From NCBI GenBank assembly GCA_964390545.1, contig CAYMJV010000102.1:1-6891 (forward strand): 6,891 bases of DNA, written 5' to 3'. Within the stretch, counting starts at the first letter, position 1. Each line of letters starts with the position of its first letter. Origin of the DNA: CAYMJV01 sp964390545. Its GTDB lineage: Bacteria > Desulfobacterota > BSN033 > UBA1163. The notes beneath the pieces are model-generated. The model saw nothing but the letters and a program-made list of their open reading frames with translations, searched no databases and was not told the origin of the DNA. The position numbers were made by a program, and so were the translations under genes. This document shows positions 1-5,593 of this stretch, one piece after another.

Positions 1-19
1 TTTGAGCTTAGGATTTGAT

Positions 20-57
20 TTGACATTTGAACCTTGTCATTTGTCATTCTCATTAAT
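20..57 (+). promoter_or_regulatory. Possible weak promoter and TGACA/TGTCA repeats upstream of the Nudix gene
   Basis: A perfect -35-like TTGACA lies at 20-25. No good -10 follows at 16-18 bases; the nearest AT-rich candidates are CATTCT (45-50) and CATTAAT (51-57), so a promoter is only possible. The same stretch holds two overlapping direct copies of TTGTCATT (34-41 and 41-48). TGACA at 21-25 is the inverted complement of the TGTCA in each copy. This could be an operator or just a low-complexity intergenic repeat. Confidence 0.25.
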
Positions 58-80
58 CCTGGGATGATGGGAGACATAAT

Positions 81-524
81 ATGACCAAGAAACTTATTCA
101 GTGTCCCAATTGCAAAAAGGAAATTAAGGTTTTTCGGAATCCTATTCCTACGGTCGATATCATCATCGAAATCGAACCCAAAGGAATCATCCTGATCAAA
201 CGTAAGAATCCACCTTATGGCTGGGCAATCCCGGGAGGTTTCGTGGATTATGGAGAACCTCTGGAGGTGGCTGTGGTCAGGGAGGCGAAGGAAGAGACGA
301 ACCTGGATGTGAAATTAATTAGGCAGTTCCATACCTATTCGGACCCCATGAGGGATCCAAGACATCACAGCATTTCAACGGTTTACATAGCAAGAGGTAA
401 GGGAAAACCTAAGGCCAAAGATGATGCGGTCGAGATTGGGGTCTTTAACGAATCGAACCTACCTGATGAGATTGCCTTCGACCACCGCTCGATATTAAGG
501 GATTACTTTAAGTCAATTTATTAA
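81..524 (+). CDS. Nudix hydrolase, ADP-ribose pyrophosphatase-like
   Basis: A 147-residue cytosolic Nudix-fold protein that should hydrolyse a nucleoside diphosphate linked to another group, such as ADP-ribose or a related metabolite. The Nudix box covers residues 53-75: G53, E59, then REAKEETNL at 67-75 with the metal-binding glutamates E68, E71 and E72. The usual glycine of this box is Asn74. The segment RKNPPYGWAIPGG just before the box and DPRHHSISTVYIA after it resemble ADP-ribose pyrophosphatases. The N-terminus carries one CPNC pair (Cys8, Cys11) with no second pair, so it is half of a zinc ribbon at most. The ATG is supported by GGGAG at 69-73 with a 7-base spacer. The gene stands alone and converges on the aminotransferase gene, with palindromes between. 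The exact substrate cannot be read from the sequence. Confidence 0.9.
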   Translation: MTKKLIQCPNCKKEIKVFRNPIPTVDIIIEIEPKGIILIKRKNPPYGWAIPGGFVDYGEPLEVAVVREAKEETNLDVKLIRQFHTYSDPMRDPRHHSISTVYIARGKGKPKAKDDAVEIGVFNESNLPDEIAFDHRSILRDYFKSIY

Positions 525-532
525 CAAAAACC

Positions 533-597
533 TGTAGGGCCTGATCCCCCTGCCTTCGCCGGAGCGGCTTCGCGCAGGCAGGCGATCAGGCCTTTTT
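533..597 (+). terminator. Large palindrome with T-tract: terminator of the Nudix gene, copy 1 of a repeat family
   Basis: The outer stem pairs 538-546 with 584-592 (GGCCTGATC/GATCAGGCC). An inner stem pairs 549-555 with 576-582 (CCTGCCT/AGGCAGG). A small apical stem, GCCG/CGGC, lies at 558-561/565-568. TTTTT follows at 593-597, so on the plus strand this has the form of an intrinsic terminator, 13 bases after the Nudix stop. On the minus strand the hairpin is followed by a T-run only after a six-base gap (AAAAA at 526-530 on plus), so bidirectional action is possible but weaker. The element 533-592 is also copy 1 of a palindromic repeat family. Confidence 0.7.
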
Positions 598-601
598 CAA
601 T

Positions 602-647
602 GGTGCGTTCGCCCGCCTACCGGCAGGCAGGGGGAACGCACCCTACA
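602..647 (-). repeat. Palindromic repeat, copy 2, inverted relative to copy 1
   Basis: GGTGCGTTC (602-610) pairs perfectly with GAACGCACC (634-642), with a second short stem GCCT/AGGC at 615-618/625-628. Read on the minus strand, the element starts with TGTAGGG, then a hexamer, then CCCCCTGCCT, exactly as copy 1 (533-555) does on the plus strand. The 3' arm is AGGCGGGCG, the complementary hexamer, then CC; copy 1 has AGGCAGGCG, its own complementary hexamer, then CC. No T-tract follows on either side, so it is a poor intrinsic terminator. It looks like a REP- or MITE-type palindrome with no coding capacity. Confidence 0.75.
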
Positions 648-664
648 ATTCTACCAGAGATGCA

Positions 665-715
665 CCACCCCCACCCTTTCCCTCCCCCATCAAGGGGGAG
701 GGTAGAATGAGGTGG
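665..715. repeat. C/G-rich palindrome near the 3' end of the aminotransferase gene
   Basis: CCCTCCCCC (680-688) pairs perfectly with GGGGGAGGG (694-702) around the five-base loop ATCAA. CCACC (665-669) and GGTGG (711-715) form a second, outer inverted repeat with imperfect pairing between. It lies 18 bases past the end of the minus-strand aminotransferase gene and could end its transcript or protect the mRNA 3' end. No clear T-run follows on the minus strand, so it is not a classical terminator. Its sequence differs from the other two palindromes here, so it belongs to a separate repeat type. Confidence 0.55.
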
Positions 716-733
716 ATACGAATCAATCTTTTG

Positions 734-1930
734 CTAGCTTAATTTCTTCAACGCTTCTTCTATTCGATCGACACCCTCTCGGATATCTTTCATGGAGGTC
801 GCATAGGAGAGCCTCTCAAAAGGATCAGCACCAAACTCGACCCCCGGGACGACGGCGACCTTAGCTACGTCTAGGAAGTAGTCAGCCAGTTCAGTGGAGT
901 TACTGATCTTCTTCCCCTGATACAACTTTCCGTAATATTCGGAGAAATTAGGAAAGACATAGAAGGCTCCAATCGGTTTGAAACAGGAGACTCCTGAGAT
1001 CTCGTTGAGGCGATCGACAATATAGTTTCGCCTCTCGGTGAAGGCTGAGACCATCTTTTTCACCTCCTCCTGAGGTCCAATCAGAGCTTCTACCGAAGCC
1101 TTCTGTGAAATGGAAGTGGGGTTGGAGGTGCTCTGGCTTTGGATGTTGCTCATGGCGGAGATGATCTCTTCGGGGCCTGCCGTATAACCAATCCTCCATC
1201 CGGTCATGGCATAAGTTTTCGCCACGCCATGAACAATAATAGTTCGGCCCTTGATTTCCTCGCCGAGGGAAGCGATGCTTCTGAATTCGAAACCATCATA
1301 GACGATTTTCTCGTAGATCTCGTCGGAGATAACAAAAAATCTGTGCGAAATGGCTACCTCTGCAATCTTTTCTAACTCTTTCTTCGTGTACGCGCTTCCC
1401 GTAGGATTGCACGGGCTATTCAGGACCAAAGCTTTGGTCCTCGGGGTGATGGCTTTTTTCACCTCCTCTGGTGTGACTTTGAACCCGTTCTCCTCTTTCG
1501 TCTCAATAATGACCGGTGTGGCCTCTGCCAAAGCCACCATGGGAGGGTAGGAGACCCAGTAAGGAGCAGGGATGATGACTTCATCCCCTCGATCGAAGAG
1601 GGCCTGAGCCAAATTATAGAAAGAATGTTTGCCACCGCAGGAGATTAGAATTTGAGACCGTTTATAGGTCAACTGGTTATCTCTCTGGAATTTCTGGATG
1701 ACAGCATCTTTCAATTCGTCAATGCCTCCCACGGCCGTATATTTGGTGAAGCCTTCCTCGATGGACTTTATGGCAGCCCTTTTAATATTCTCCGGCGTAT
1801 CGAAATCGGGTTCTCCAGCCCCAAAACTGACGACTCGAATCCCCTGGGCTTGCATCGCCTTGGCCTTGGCATTGATGGCGAGGGTAGGGGAGGGTTTCAA
1901 GCCTTTTGCACGGTTTGATAGGATAGACAT
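734..1930 (-). CDS. aspC: Pyridoxal-phosphate aminotransferase, aspartate aminotransferase type (class I/II, Thermus/Bacillus-like)
   Basis: A 398-residue cytosolic fold-type I aminotransferase, full length for the family. It most likely swaps amino groups between aspartate and 2-oxoglutarate. Visible signatures are GAGEPDFDTP (38-47), the glycine-rich YTAVGGIDELKDAV (64-77), NSPCNPTG (171-178, PLP-contacting Asn175), SDEIYE (202-207, Asp203 and Tyr206), and AKTYAMTGWRIGY (237-249) with Schiff-base Lys238 and phosphate-binding Arg246. Arg373 in ERLSYA should bind the substrate alpha-carboxylate. GGKHSFYNL (99-107) matches the Thermus-type enzyme, where this lysine is reported to contact the distal carboxylate, which favours acidic substrates. 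The ATG follows GGAGGAGG with a 7-base spacer. The gene starts 22 bases after the stop of the upstream Get3-like ATPase gene, so the two are probably co-transcribed. A broader-range or prephenate-using aminotransferase of the same subgroup cannot be excluded. Confidence 0.93.
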   Translation of the reverse strand: MSILSNRAKGLKPSPTLAINAKAKAMQAQGIRVVSFGAGEPDFDTPENIKRAAIKSIEEGFTKYTAVGGIDELKDAVIQKFQRDNQLTYKRSQILISCGGKHSFYNLAQALFDRGDEVIIPAPYWVSYPPMVALAEATPVIIETKEENGFKVTPEEVKKAITPRTKALVLNSPCNPTGSAYTKKELEKIAEVAISHRFFVISDEIYEKIVYDGFEFRSIASLGEEIKGRTIIVHGVAKTYAMTGWRIGYTAGPEEIISAMSNIQSQSTSNPTSISQKASVEALIGPQEEVKKMVSAFTERRNYIVDRLNEISGVSCFKPIGAFYVFPNFSEYYGKLYQGKKISNSTELADYFLDVAKVAVVPGVEFGADPFERLSYATSMKDIREGVDRIEEALKKLS

Positions 1931-1952
1931 CTTTCATCCTCCTCCGGTGGAA

Positions 1953-2909
1953 TTATGATTGAAAAAGGATATCCGAAATTCTCTTGATCCTTTCTACCCC
2001 TTTAATCTCGTAAGGAAAGAGAGGGGTTTGGACCAATTGAATCCGTTGCGAATATTGATCTCCCAGCATCTTAATATAGCCCTGTTGCATCTCGCTTCGC
2101 ATCCGATGAAACTCACAATCGGCCTTTTCAATGACATAATTCACAATCAAATAGTGGACTTTTAGCTGATATTCATCGAAATCTTTAATAATCCTCTCTG
2201 TCTGCTTTACCCCCAAGGCCTCGGGAATGGTGACAATGATAAACTCAGACTTTTGAGGATCGCGAATAAAATTGACCACCTTCTCTGCTAGGTCTTCCCA
2301 TCCGCTGATAATCTCCAGGAGAGACCTCTTCCCTTTTTTCAACTTTACAGTTTCCTTTAATTTTTCAAGATAACTATAGAGATTCATATAGAATTTTGTT
2401 GCGGCCTCAAGATGTTTTAGAAAGATCTGGGGCAGGTGAAGAAGCCTCAGGGTATGGCCAGCAGGAGCCGTATCCCAGACGACCATATCATACTGTCCGC
2501 CTTCAACCAGTTCAAGGATGTAACTGAGCATGTACTCTTCTTCAATCCCCGGGGCGCCTCCGATATATTCGACAAAATCGTAATCAACGGATGCAAAGGA
2601 TGAGACGACTTCATAGATCTCTGGCCCAAACCGCTCTTTCCATTTCTTTAATACCACCTCGGAACTGATCTCAATCCCAAAGAGGTTTTTTACATTCGAA
2701 ATCGGGGTCTCCTTGTCTCCAATCTCCATTTCAAAAATATCAGAGAGCGATGGGGTAGGGTCGCTCGAAATGACCAGCGTCTTCTTCCCCTGAAGGGCAA
2801 AATGGAGCGCGATAGCAGAGGCGCACGTCGTTTTTCCAACACCCCCTTTTCCACCGATCATGATCAGGCGTTTCGGCTCCTTATCGAGTCGATTTAAGGA
2901 AGGTTCCAA
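1953..2909 (-). CDS. Get3/ArsA-family transport-energizing ATPase, single domain, TTG start
   Basis: A 318-residue soluble P-loop ATPase of the SIMIBI class. Deviant Walker A GGKGGVGKTT is at 19-28, with the signature Lys21. Switch I is SSDPTPSLSDIF (48-59); Get3 proteins usually have DPAHxLSD, so the His position is Pro here. Switch II is DTAPAGHTLRLL (146-157). The adenine loop is PLFPYEIKG (296-304). In DCEFHRMRSEMQQGY (264-278), Cys265 and His268 sit where Get3 has its zinc-binding CxxC pair. One ATPase domain is present, so it is not the two-domain arsenite-pump ArsA, and no ars genes adjoin it. No clear methionine-rich TRC40 insert is visible. The TTG start is favoured by GGGAGG seven bases upstream; the first in-frame Met (17) would remove the first beta strand. 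It leads an operon with the aminotransferase gene. Function is open: tail-anchored protein handling, metal/anion export or another cargo. Confidence 0.88.
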   Translation of the reverse strand: MEPSLNRLDKEPKRLIMIGGKGGVGKTTCASAIALHFALQGKKTLVISSDPTPSLSDIFEMEIGDKETPISNVKNLFGIEISSEVVLKKWKERFGPEIYEVVSSFASVDYDFVEYIGGAPGIEEEYMLSYILELVEGGQYDMVVWDTAPAGHTLRLLHLPQIFLKHLEAATKFYMNLYSYLEKLKETVKLKKGKRSLLEIISGWEDLAEKVVNFIRDPQKSEFIIVTIPEALGVKQTERIIKDFDEYQLKVHYLIVNYVIEKADCEFHRMRSEMQQGYIKMLGDQYSQRIQLVQTPLFPYEIKGVERIKRISDILFQS

Positions 2910-2922
2910 GCTTTGCCTCCCG
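2910..2922 (-). promoter_or_regulatory. Ribosome binding site setting the TTG start of the Get3-like ATPase
   Basis: On the minus strand GGGAGG is followed by GCAAAGC (7 bases) and then TTG at 2909. No ATG or GTG start with a comparable site lies in frame nearby, so this site decides the start. Confidence 0.65.
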
Positions 2923-2928
2923 AATGGG

Positions 2929-2957
2929 TTGATTTTAAAGATATTACAATTTATAAT
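2929..2957 (+). promoter_or_regulatory. Sigma-70-type promoter of the oxidoreductase operon
   Basis: TTGATT (2929-2934) and a perfect TATAAT (2952-2957) are separated by 17 bases. The expected transcript start is near 2964, giving a leader of about 30 bases before the ferredoxin start. That is too short for a riboswitch. The -10 box lies between TTACAA (2944-2949) and TTGTAA (2965-2970), an inverted repeat that could be an operator. Confidence 0.6.
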
Positions 2958-2976
2958 AGAAAATTTGTAAGGTCAA
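2950..2976 (-). promoter_or_regulatory. Divergent promoter for the Get3-like ATPase and aminotransferase genes
   Basis: On the minus strand TTGACC (2976-2971) is followed after 15 bases by TATAAA (2955-2950), or after 17 bases by the poorer TAAATT (2953-2948). The -10 region overlaps the plus-strand TATAAT at 2952-2957, so RNA polymerase could hardly occupy both promoters at once. Spacing of the better box is short, so this is less certain than the plus-strand promoter. Confidence 0.4.
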
Positions 2977-2994
2977 GTTTTTAAGAGGAAAACG

Positions 2995-3225
2995 TTGGCG
3001 ACGGGGTTTATTGAAATCGATTTGGAACTATGCAAAGACTGTAAATTTTGTATTTCTGTCTGCCCTCACCGCCTGATCGAGACTTCTGACCGGATGAATC
3101 AAAAAGGTTACTATCCAGTCTATTATATTGAAAAGAATCACAAAAAAGAAATGAGAAAATGTACGGGATGCGGGCTATGCGCCATTGTCTGTCCGGAAAT
3201 CGCAATTGAGGTCTATCGTGCATAA
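2995..3225 (+). CDS. 2x[4Fe-4S] ferredoxin, delta subunit of a 2-oxoacid:ferredoxin oxidoreductase
   Basis: A 76-residue protein with two complete cluster motifs: Cys13-x2-Cys16-x2-Cys19-x3-Cys23-Pro and Cys56-x2-Cys59-x2-Cys62-x3-Cys66-Pro. The size and the long insert between motifs (about 32 residues) fit the delta subunit (KorD/VorD-like), which carries electrons from the catalytic subunits to ferredoxin. It is the first gene of the operon, directly followed by alpha, beta and gamma. The start is TTG, with AGAGG six bases upstream; the next in-frame Met is residue 34, beyond the first cluster, so TTG is required. The stop overlaps the GTG start of the alpha gene, implying translational coupling. 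Confidence 0.9.
   Translation: MATGFIEIDLELCKDCKFCISVCPHRLIETSDRMNQKGYYPVYYIEKNHKKEMRKCTGCGLCAIVCPEIAIEVYRA
3207..3220 (+). promoter_or_regulatory. Ribosome binding site deciding the GTG start of the alpha subunit
   Basis: TGAGG at 3207-3211 is followed by a six-base spacer and GTG at 3218. The frame is also open to a TTG at 3185, but that would add 11 residues that do not look like the family N-terminus. From GTG the protein begins MHKLLMRGN, matching the common start of VorB/KorA-type subunits. Confidence 0.7.
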
Positions 3226-4285
3226 GCTATTGATGCGGGGAAATCATATTGTCGCAGAAGCGGCCGTTCGTGCAGGATGTCGCTTCTATTTCGGATACCC
3301 GATCACCCCACAAAATGAAATCCCTGAATATATGTCGGAAAGGCTCACGCAAGTGGAGGGCGGGGTATTCATCCAGGCGGAAAGCGAGATTGCATCCATC
3401 CATATGGTGATCGGCGCAAGCATGGCAGGAGGAAGGGCGATGACCTCCTCCTCTTCCCCTGGAATCAGCCTGAAGCAAGAAGGCATTTCCTTCCTTTCCG
3501 CTCTTGAGTTACCTGCTGTCATTGTTAATATGACCCGGGGGGGGCCGGGTCTGGGGAATATTGCTCCGGCTCAGTCTGACTATTTTCAAGCTACCCGAGG
3601 TGGAGGCCACGGGGATTACCGGAACATCGTCCTGGGGCCCAACTCCGGGCAGGAACTCGCCGATCTGACTGTTGGGGCCTTCGACCTTGCCGATAAATAT
3701 CGAAGCCCAGTGATCATTCTCGGAGACGGCATGCTTGGTCAGATGATGGAACCCGTTCAATTGCCACCAGAGATCCAGGTCAAAAAACTTCCCCATAAGG
3801 ATTGGACCTTAACAGGAGCAAAGGGAAGGCCAAGTCGATTCATCCGTTCCCTCATTTTGGATCCGATGGAGGAAGAGGAACATAACTGGAAGCTGATGAG
3901 GAAATATGAAAAAATCTCAAAAGAGGAAGTAAAATGGGAGGCCTTCTCCGTTGAGGATGCCAAAATGGTGGTCGTGGCCTTTGGGATTGCAGCCAGAATC
4001 GCTAAAGGCGCCATCAAAAGGGTGAGAGAGGAGGGCCTTAAGGTGGGACTCCTCCGACCCATCACCCTCTGGCCCTTCCCATCGAAAGCCCTCAAAGAAA
4101 TGGCCAAAAAGGTTAAACACTTTTTTGTTTTCGAGATGAACATGGGACAGATGGTGGAGGACGTGAGACTCGCTCTGGAGGGAAGCGGAGAGGTTCATTT
4201 CTACGGGAGGCCCGGAGGCGTGATCCTTACTCCCCTGGAGATTTCCAGGGTCATCTCCAGTTACTATTATCAAAAAAGATTGTAA
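3218..4285 (+). CDS. vorB: 2-oxoacid:ferredoxin oxidoreductase alpha subunit (VorB/KorA type)
   Basis: A 355-residue catalytic subunit, typical for VorB-type alpha chains. With the beta subunit it forms the thiamine-diphosphate site that decarboxylates a 2-oxoacid, passes the acyl group to CoA and reduces ferredoxin. The pyrimidine-binding domain spans about 5-190. It has GYPITPQNEIPEY (26-38), AESEIA (54-59), TSSSSPGISLKQEG (76-89) with the family's conserved Thr/Ser-Pro-Gly, GGPGLG (108-113) and the aspartate-containing QSDYFQATRGGGHGD (119-133). A transketolase-C-like domain follows from about 245, with RPITLWPFP at 280-288. The SPGISLKQEG and DGMLGQMMEP segments resemble proteins annotated as 3-methyl-2-oxobutanoate dehydrogenase VorB, hence the symbol; naming of A/B subunits varies between organisms. 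Substrate (2-oxoisovalerate, 2-oxoglutarate or another) is inferred only. The GTG start overlaps the ferredoxin gene by eight bases. Confidence 0.92.
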   Translation: MHKLLMRGNHIVAEAAVRAGCRFYFGYPITPQNEIPEYMSERLTQVEGGVFIQAESEIASIHMVIGASMAGGRAMTSSSSPGISLKQEGISFLSALELPAVIVNMTRGGPGLGNIAPAQSDYFQATRGGGHGDYRNIVLGPNSGQELADLTVGAFDLADKYRSPVIILGDGMLGQMMEPVQLPPEIQVKKLPHKDWTLTGAKGRPSRFIRSLILDPMEEEEHNWKLMRKYEKISKEEVKWEAFSVEDAKMVVVAFGIAARIAKGAIKRVREEGLKVGLLRPITLWPFPSKALKEMAKKVKHFFVFEMNMGQMVEDVRLALEGSGEVHFYGRPGGVILTPLEISRVISSYYYQKRL

Positions 4286-4294
4286 TAGGGAACG

Positions 4295-5053
4295 ATGAAA
4301 AAGGTATATTCCAGGCCGAAATCGATCAAGAAAACACCTTTTCATTACTGCCCAGGATGCGGGCATAGCCTCTTGCATCGAATCATTGGAGAGGTCATCG
4401 ATGAGATGGATCTTCAGGAACGGATCATCGGGATTCCTCCTGCCGGCTGTGCCGTTTTGGCCTACAACTATTTTGATATCGACATGGGAGAAGCCTCCCA
4501 CGGAAGGGCAGCGGCTTTGGCCACAGGGATGAAGAGAGCCCTCCCCGATCGGATCGTCTTCACGTATCAGGGAGATGGGGATATTGCAGCGATTGGAACA
4601 GCCGAAACCATTCATGCCGCGGCTCGGGGTGAGAATATTAGCACCATCTTTGTCAACAATGGCGTCTATGGAATGACGGGCGGCCAGATGGCTCCCACCA
4701 CGATCCTCGGCCAGAACACAACCACCTCTCCCGGAGGAAGGAAGGAGAGTCGGGACGGGTTTCCAATCAATCTCAGCGAAATGCTGGCCATTGCCAAAGG
4801 GAGTGTCTACATCGAGAGGACAGCGGTGAACAGCCCTGCGAATATTTTAAAGACGAAAAAAGCGATTGCCAAGGCCTTTCGCGCCCAAATAGATGGGTTG
4901 GGATTTTCTTTGGTCGAAGTCCTATCCCCCTGTCCCACCAATTGGAAAATGGATCCTCTGGAGGCGTGCAAATGGATTGATGAAGTGATGGCCGTCCATT
5001 TTCCTCTCGGGGTTTTAAAAGATCTTACTGGGGTGAAGAAGGATGCTCATTAA
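4295..5053 (+). CDS. 2-oxoacid:ferredoxin oxidoreductase beta subunit, TPP and [4Fe-4S] binding
   Basis: A 252-residue subunit (KorB-like in most naming schemes) that binds thiamine diphosphate and the cluster proximal to it. CPGCGH (19-24) gives Cys19 and Cys22. Cys52 in PAGCAV and Cys213 in SPCPTNW complete the four ligands expected for the [4Fe-4S] cluster of two-subunit-type oxidoreductases. The TPP/Mg motif starts GDGD (93-96) and ends NN (121-122), followed by the conserved GMTGGQMAPTT (126-136). Asp94 and Asp96 lie in the usual metal/diphosphate segment. The ATG is nine bases after the alpha stop, with AGGGA close upstream; the spacer is short. The last 11 bases overlap the gamma gene. 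It acts in the cytosol as the partner of the alpha subunit; all catalytic residues I can check are present. Confidence 0.92.
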   Translation: MKKVYSRPKSIKKTPFHYCPGCGHSLLHRIIGEVIDEMDLQERIIGIPPAGCAVLAYNYFDIDMGEASHGRAAALATGMKRALPDRIVFTYQGDGDIAAIGTAETIHAAARGENISTIFVNNGVYGMTGGQMAPTTILGQNTTTSPGGRKESRDGFPINLSEMLAIAKGSVYIERTAVNSPANILKTKKAIAKAFRAQIDGLGFSLVEVLSPCPTNWKMDPLEACKWIDEVMAVHFPLGVLKDLTGVKKDAH

Positions 5054-5579
5054 GGCCGTTTTTTCTGGATTCGGTGGACAGGGAGTGATCATGATGGGTT
5101 ACCTCCTTGCCACCGGAGGAATGTATGAAGGGAAGAACGTCACCTGTCTGCCTTCTTATGGGGCGGAGGTAAGGGGAGGAACGGCGAACTGTACGGTGGT
5201 CCTATCCACAGAAGAGATTGCTTCTCCGGTCGCCTCGGAACCGGAGTTTGCCGTATTGATGAATAACCCCTCTCTCTTTCGTTTCCAAAACCAGGTTCAA
5301 TCAGGAGGGACCATCTTTTTGAATTCGAGTATGATCGAGTCAAGGCCCATCCGTGGCGATCTAGAAATTTTCGAGATCCCGATCAATGACCTTGCCAAGC
5401 AGTTGAAGGCCGACAAGGTGACCAACATGATCATGTTGGGGGCTTTCATCAAGAAGTCCGGGTTGGTCTCTTTTGAAACGATGAACCATGTTCTTAAAGA
5501 TACCTTCGAAAACCGCAATCCAGCCATCTTGAAATTAAATAAATCCGCTTTACTATTGGGTTACAACTATCTGGAATAA
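5043..5579 (+). CDS. 2-oxoacid:ferredoxin oxidoreductase gamma subunit
   Basis: A 178-residue protein of the gamma family (POR/KOR gamma domain), full length. It opens with the family signature GFGGQG (9-14) and has PSYGAEVRGGTANC (37-50), both highly conserved; the rest is a single alpha/beta domain. The gamma subunit packs on the alpha-beta core and takes part in CoA binding in characterised enzymes. The ATG at 5043 lies inside the end of the beta gene (11-base overlap), with a purine-rich GGGGTGAAGAAGG just upstream; the overlap suggests translational coupling and equal output. It closes the delta-alpha-beta-gamma order of this four-subunit enzyme. Nothing is missing or fused. Confidence 0.92.
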   Translation: MLIKAVFSGFGGQGVIMMGYLLATGGMYEGKNVTCLPSYGAEVRGGTANCTVVLSTEEIASPVASEPEFAVLMNNPSLFRFQNQVQSGGTIFLNSSMIESRPIRGDLEIFEIPINDLAKQLKADKVTNMIMLGAFIKKSGLVSFETMNHVLKDTFENRNPAILKLNKSALLLGYNYLE

Positions 5580-5593
5580 AGGGGGAAGGGTCG

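Noticed and set aside
533..715. A CRISPR array in the repeat-rich gap
   Set aside because: The repeats are few, inverted to each other and differ in length. There are no regular direct repeats with spacers and no cas genes.
1199..1225. Ala237 where many aminotransferases have Ser before the PLP lysine
   Set aside because: Thermus-type enzymes of this subgroup also have Ala-Lys in this position, so it is not an anomaly.
1936..1945. An ATG within GGAGGATGAAAGATG just upstream of the aminotransferase start
   Set aside because: It is out of frame with the aminotransferase and overlaps the ribosome binding site; the ATG at 1930 has the proper seven-base spacing.
1139..1958. Several plus-strand open frames of 66-88 codons inside the aminotransferase gene
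   Set aside because: All are antisense to a full-length conserved enzyme and encode no recognisable motif.
1953..2909. An arsenite-pump ATPase (ArsA)
   Set aside because: Only one ATPase domain is present, where arsenite-pump ArsA usually has two. No arsB, arsD or arsR genes adjoin it, and its motifs are closer to Get3-type proteins.
2958..2994. A riboswitch or attenuator leader before the ferredoxin gene
   Set aside because: The expected leader is only about 30 bases, with no stable fold or leader peptide visible.
3185..3217. An upstream TTG that would extend the alpha subunit by 11 residues
   Set aside because: It would overlap the ferredoxin gene by 41 bases, and the added residues do not look like the family N-terminus. 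GTG at 3218 has TGAGG six bases upstream and gives the usual family start.
3917..4615. A 232-codon open frame on the minus strand across the alpha/beta junction
   Set aside because: It lies antisense to two strongly conserved genes, its translation shows no recognisable domain, and it has no ribosome binding site. It is a by-product of the codon use on the other strand.
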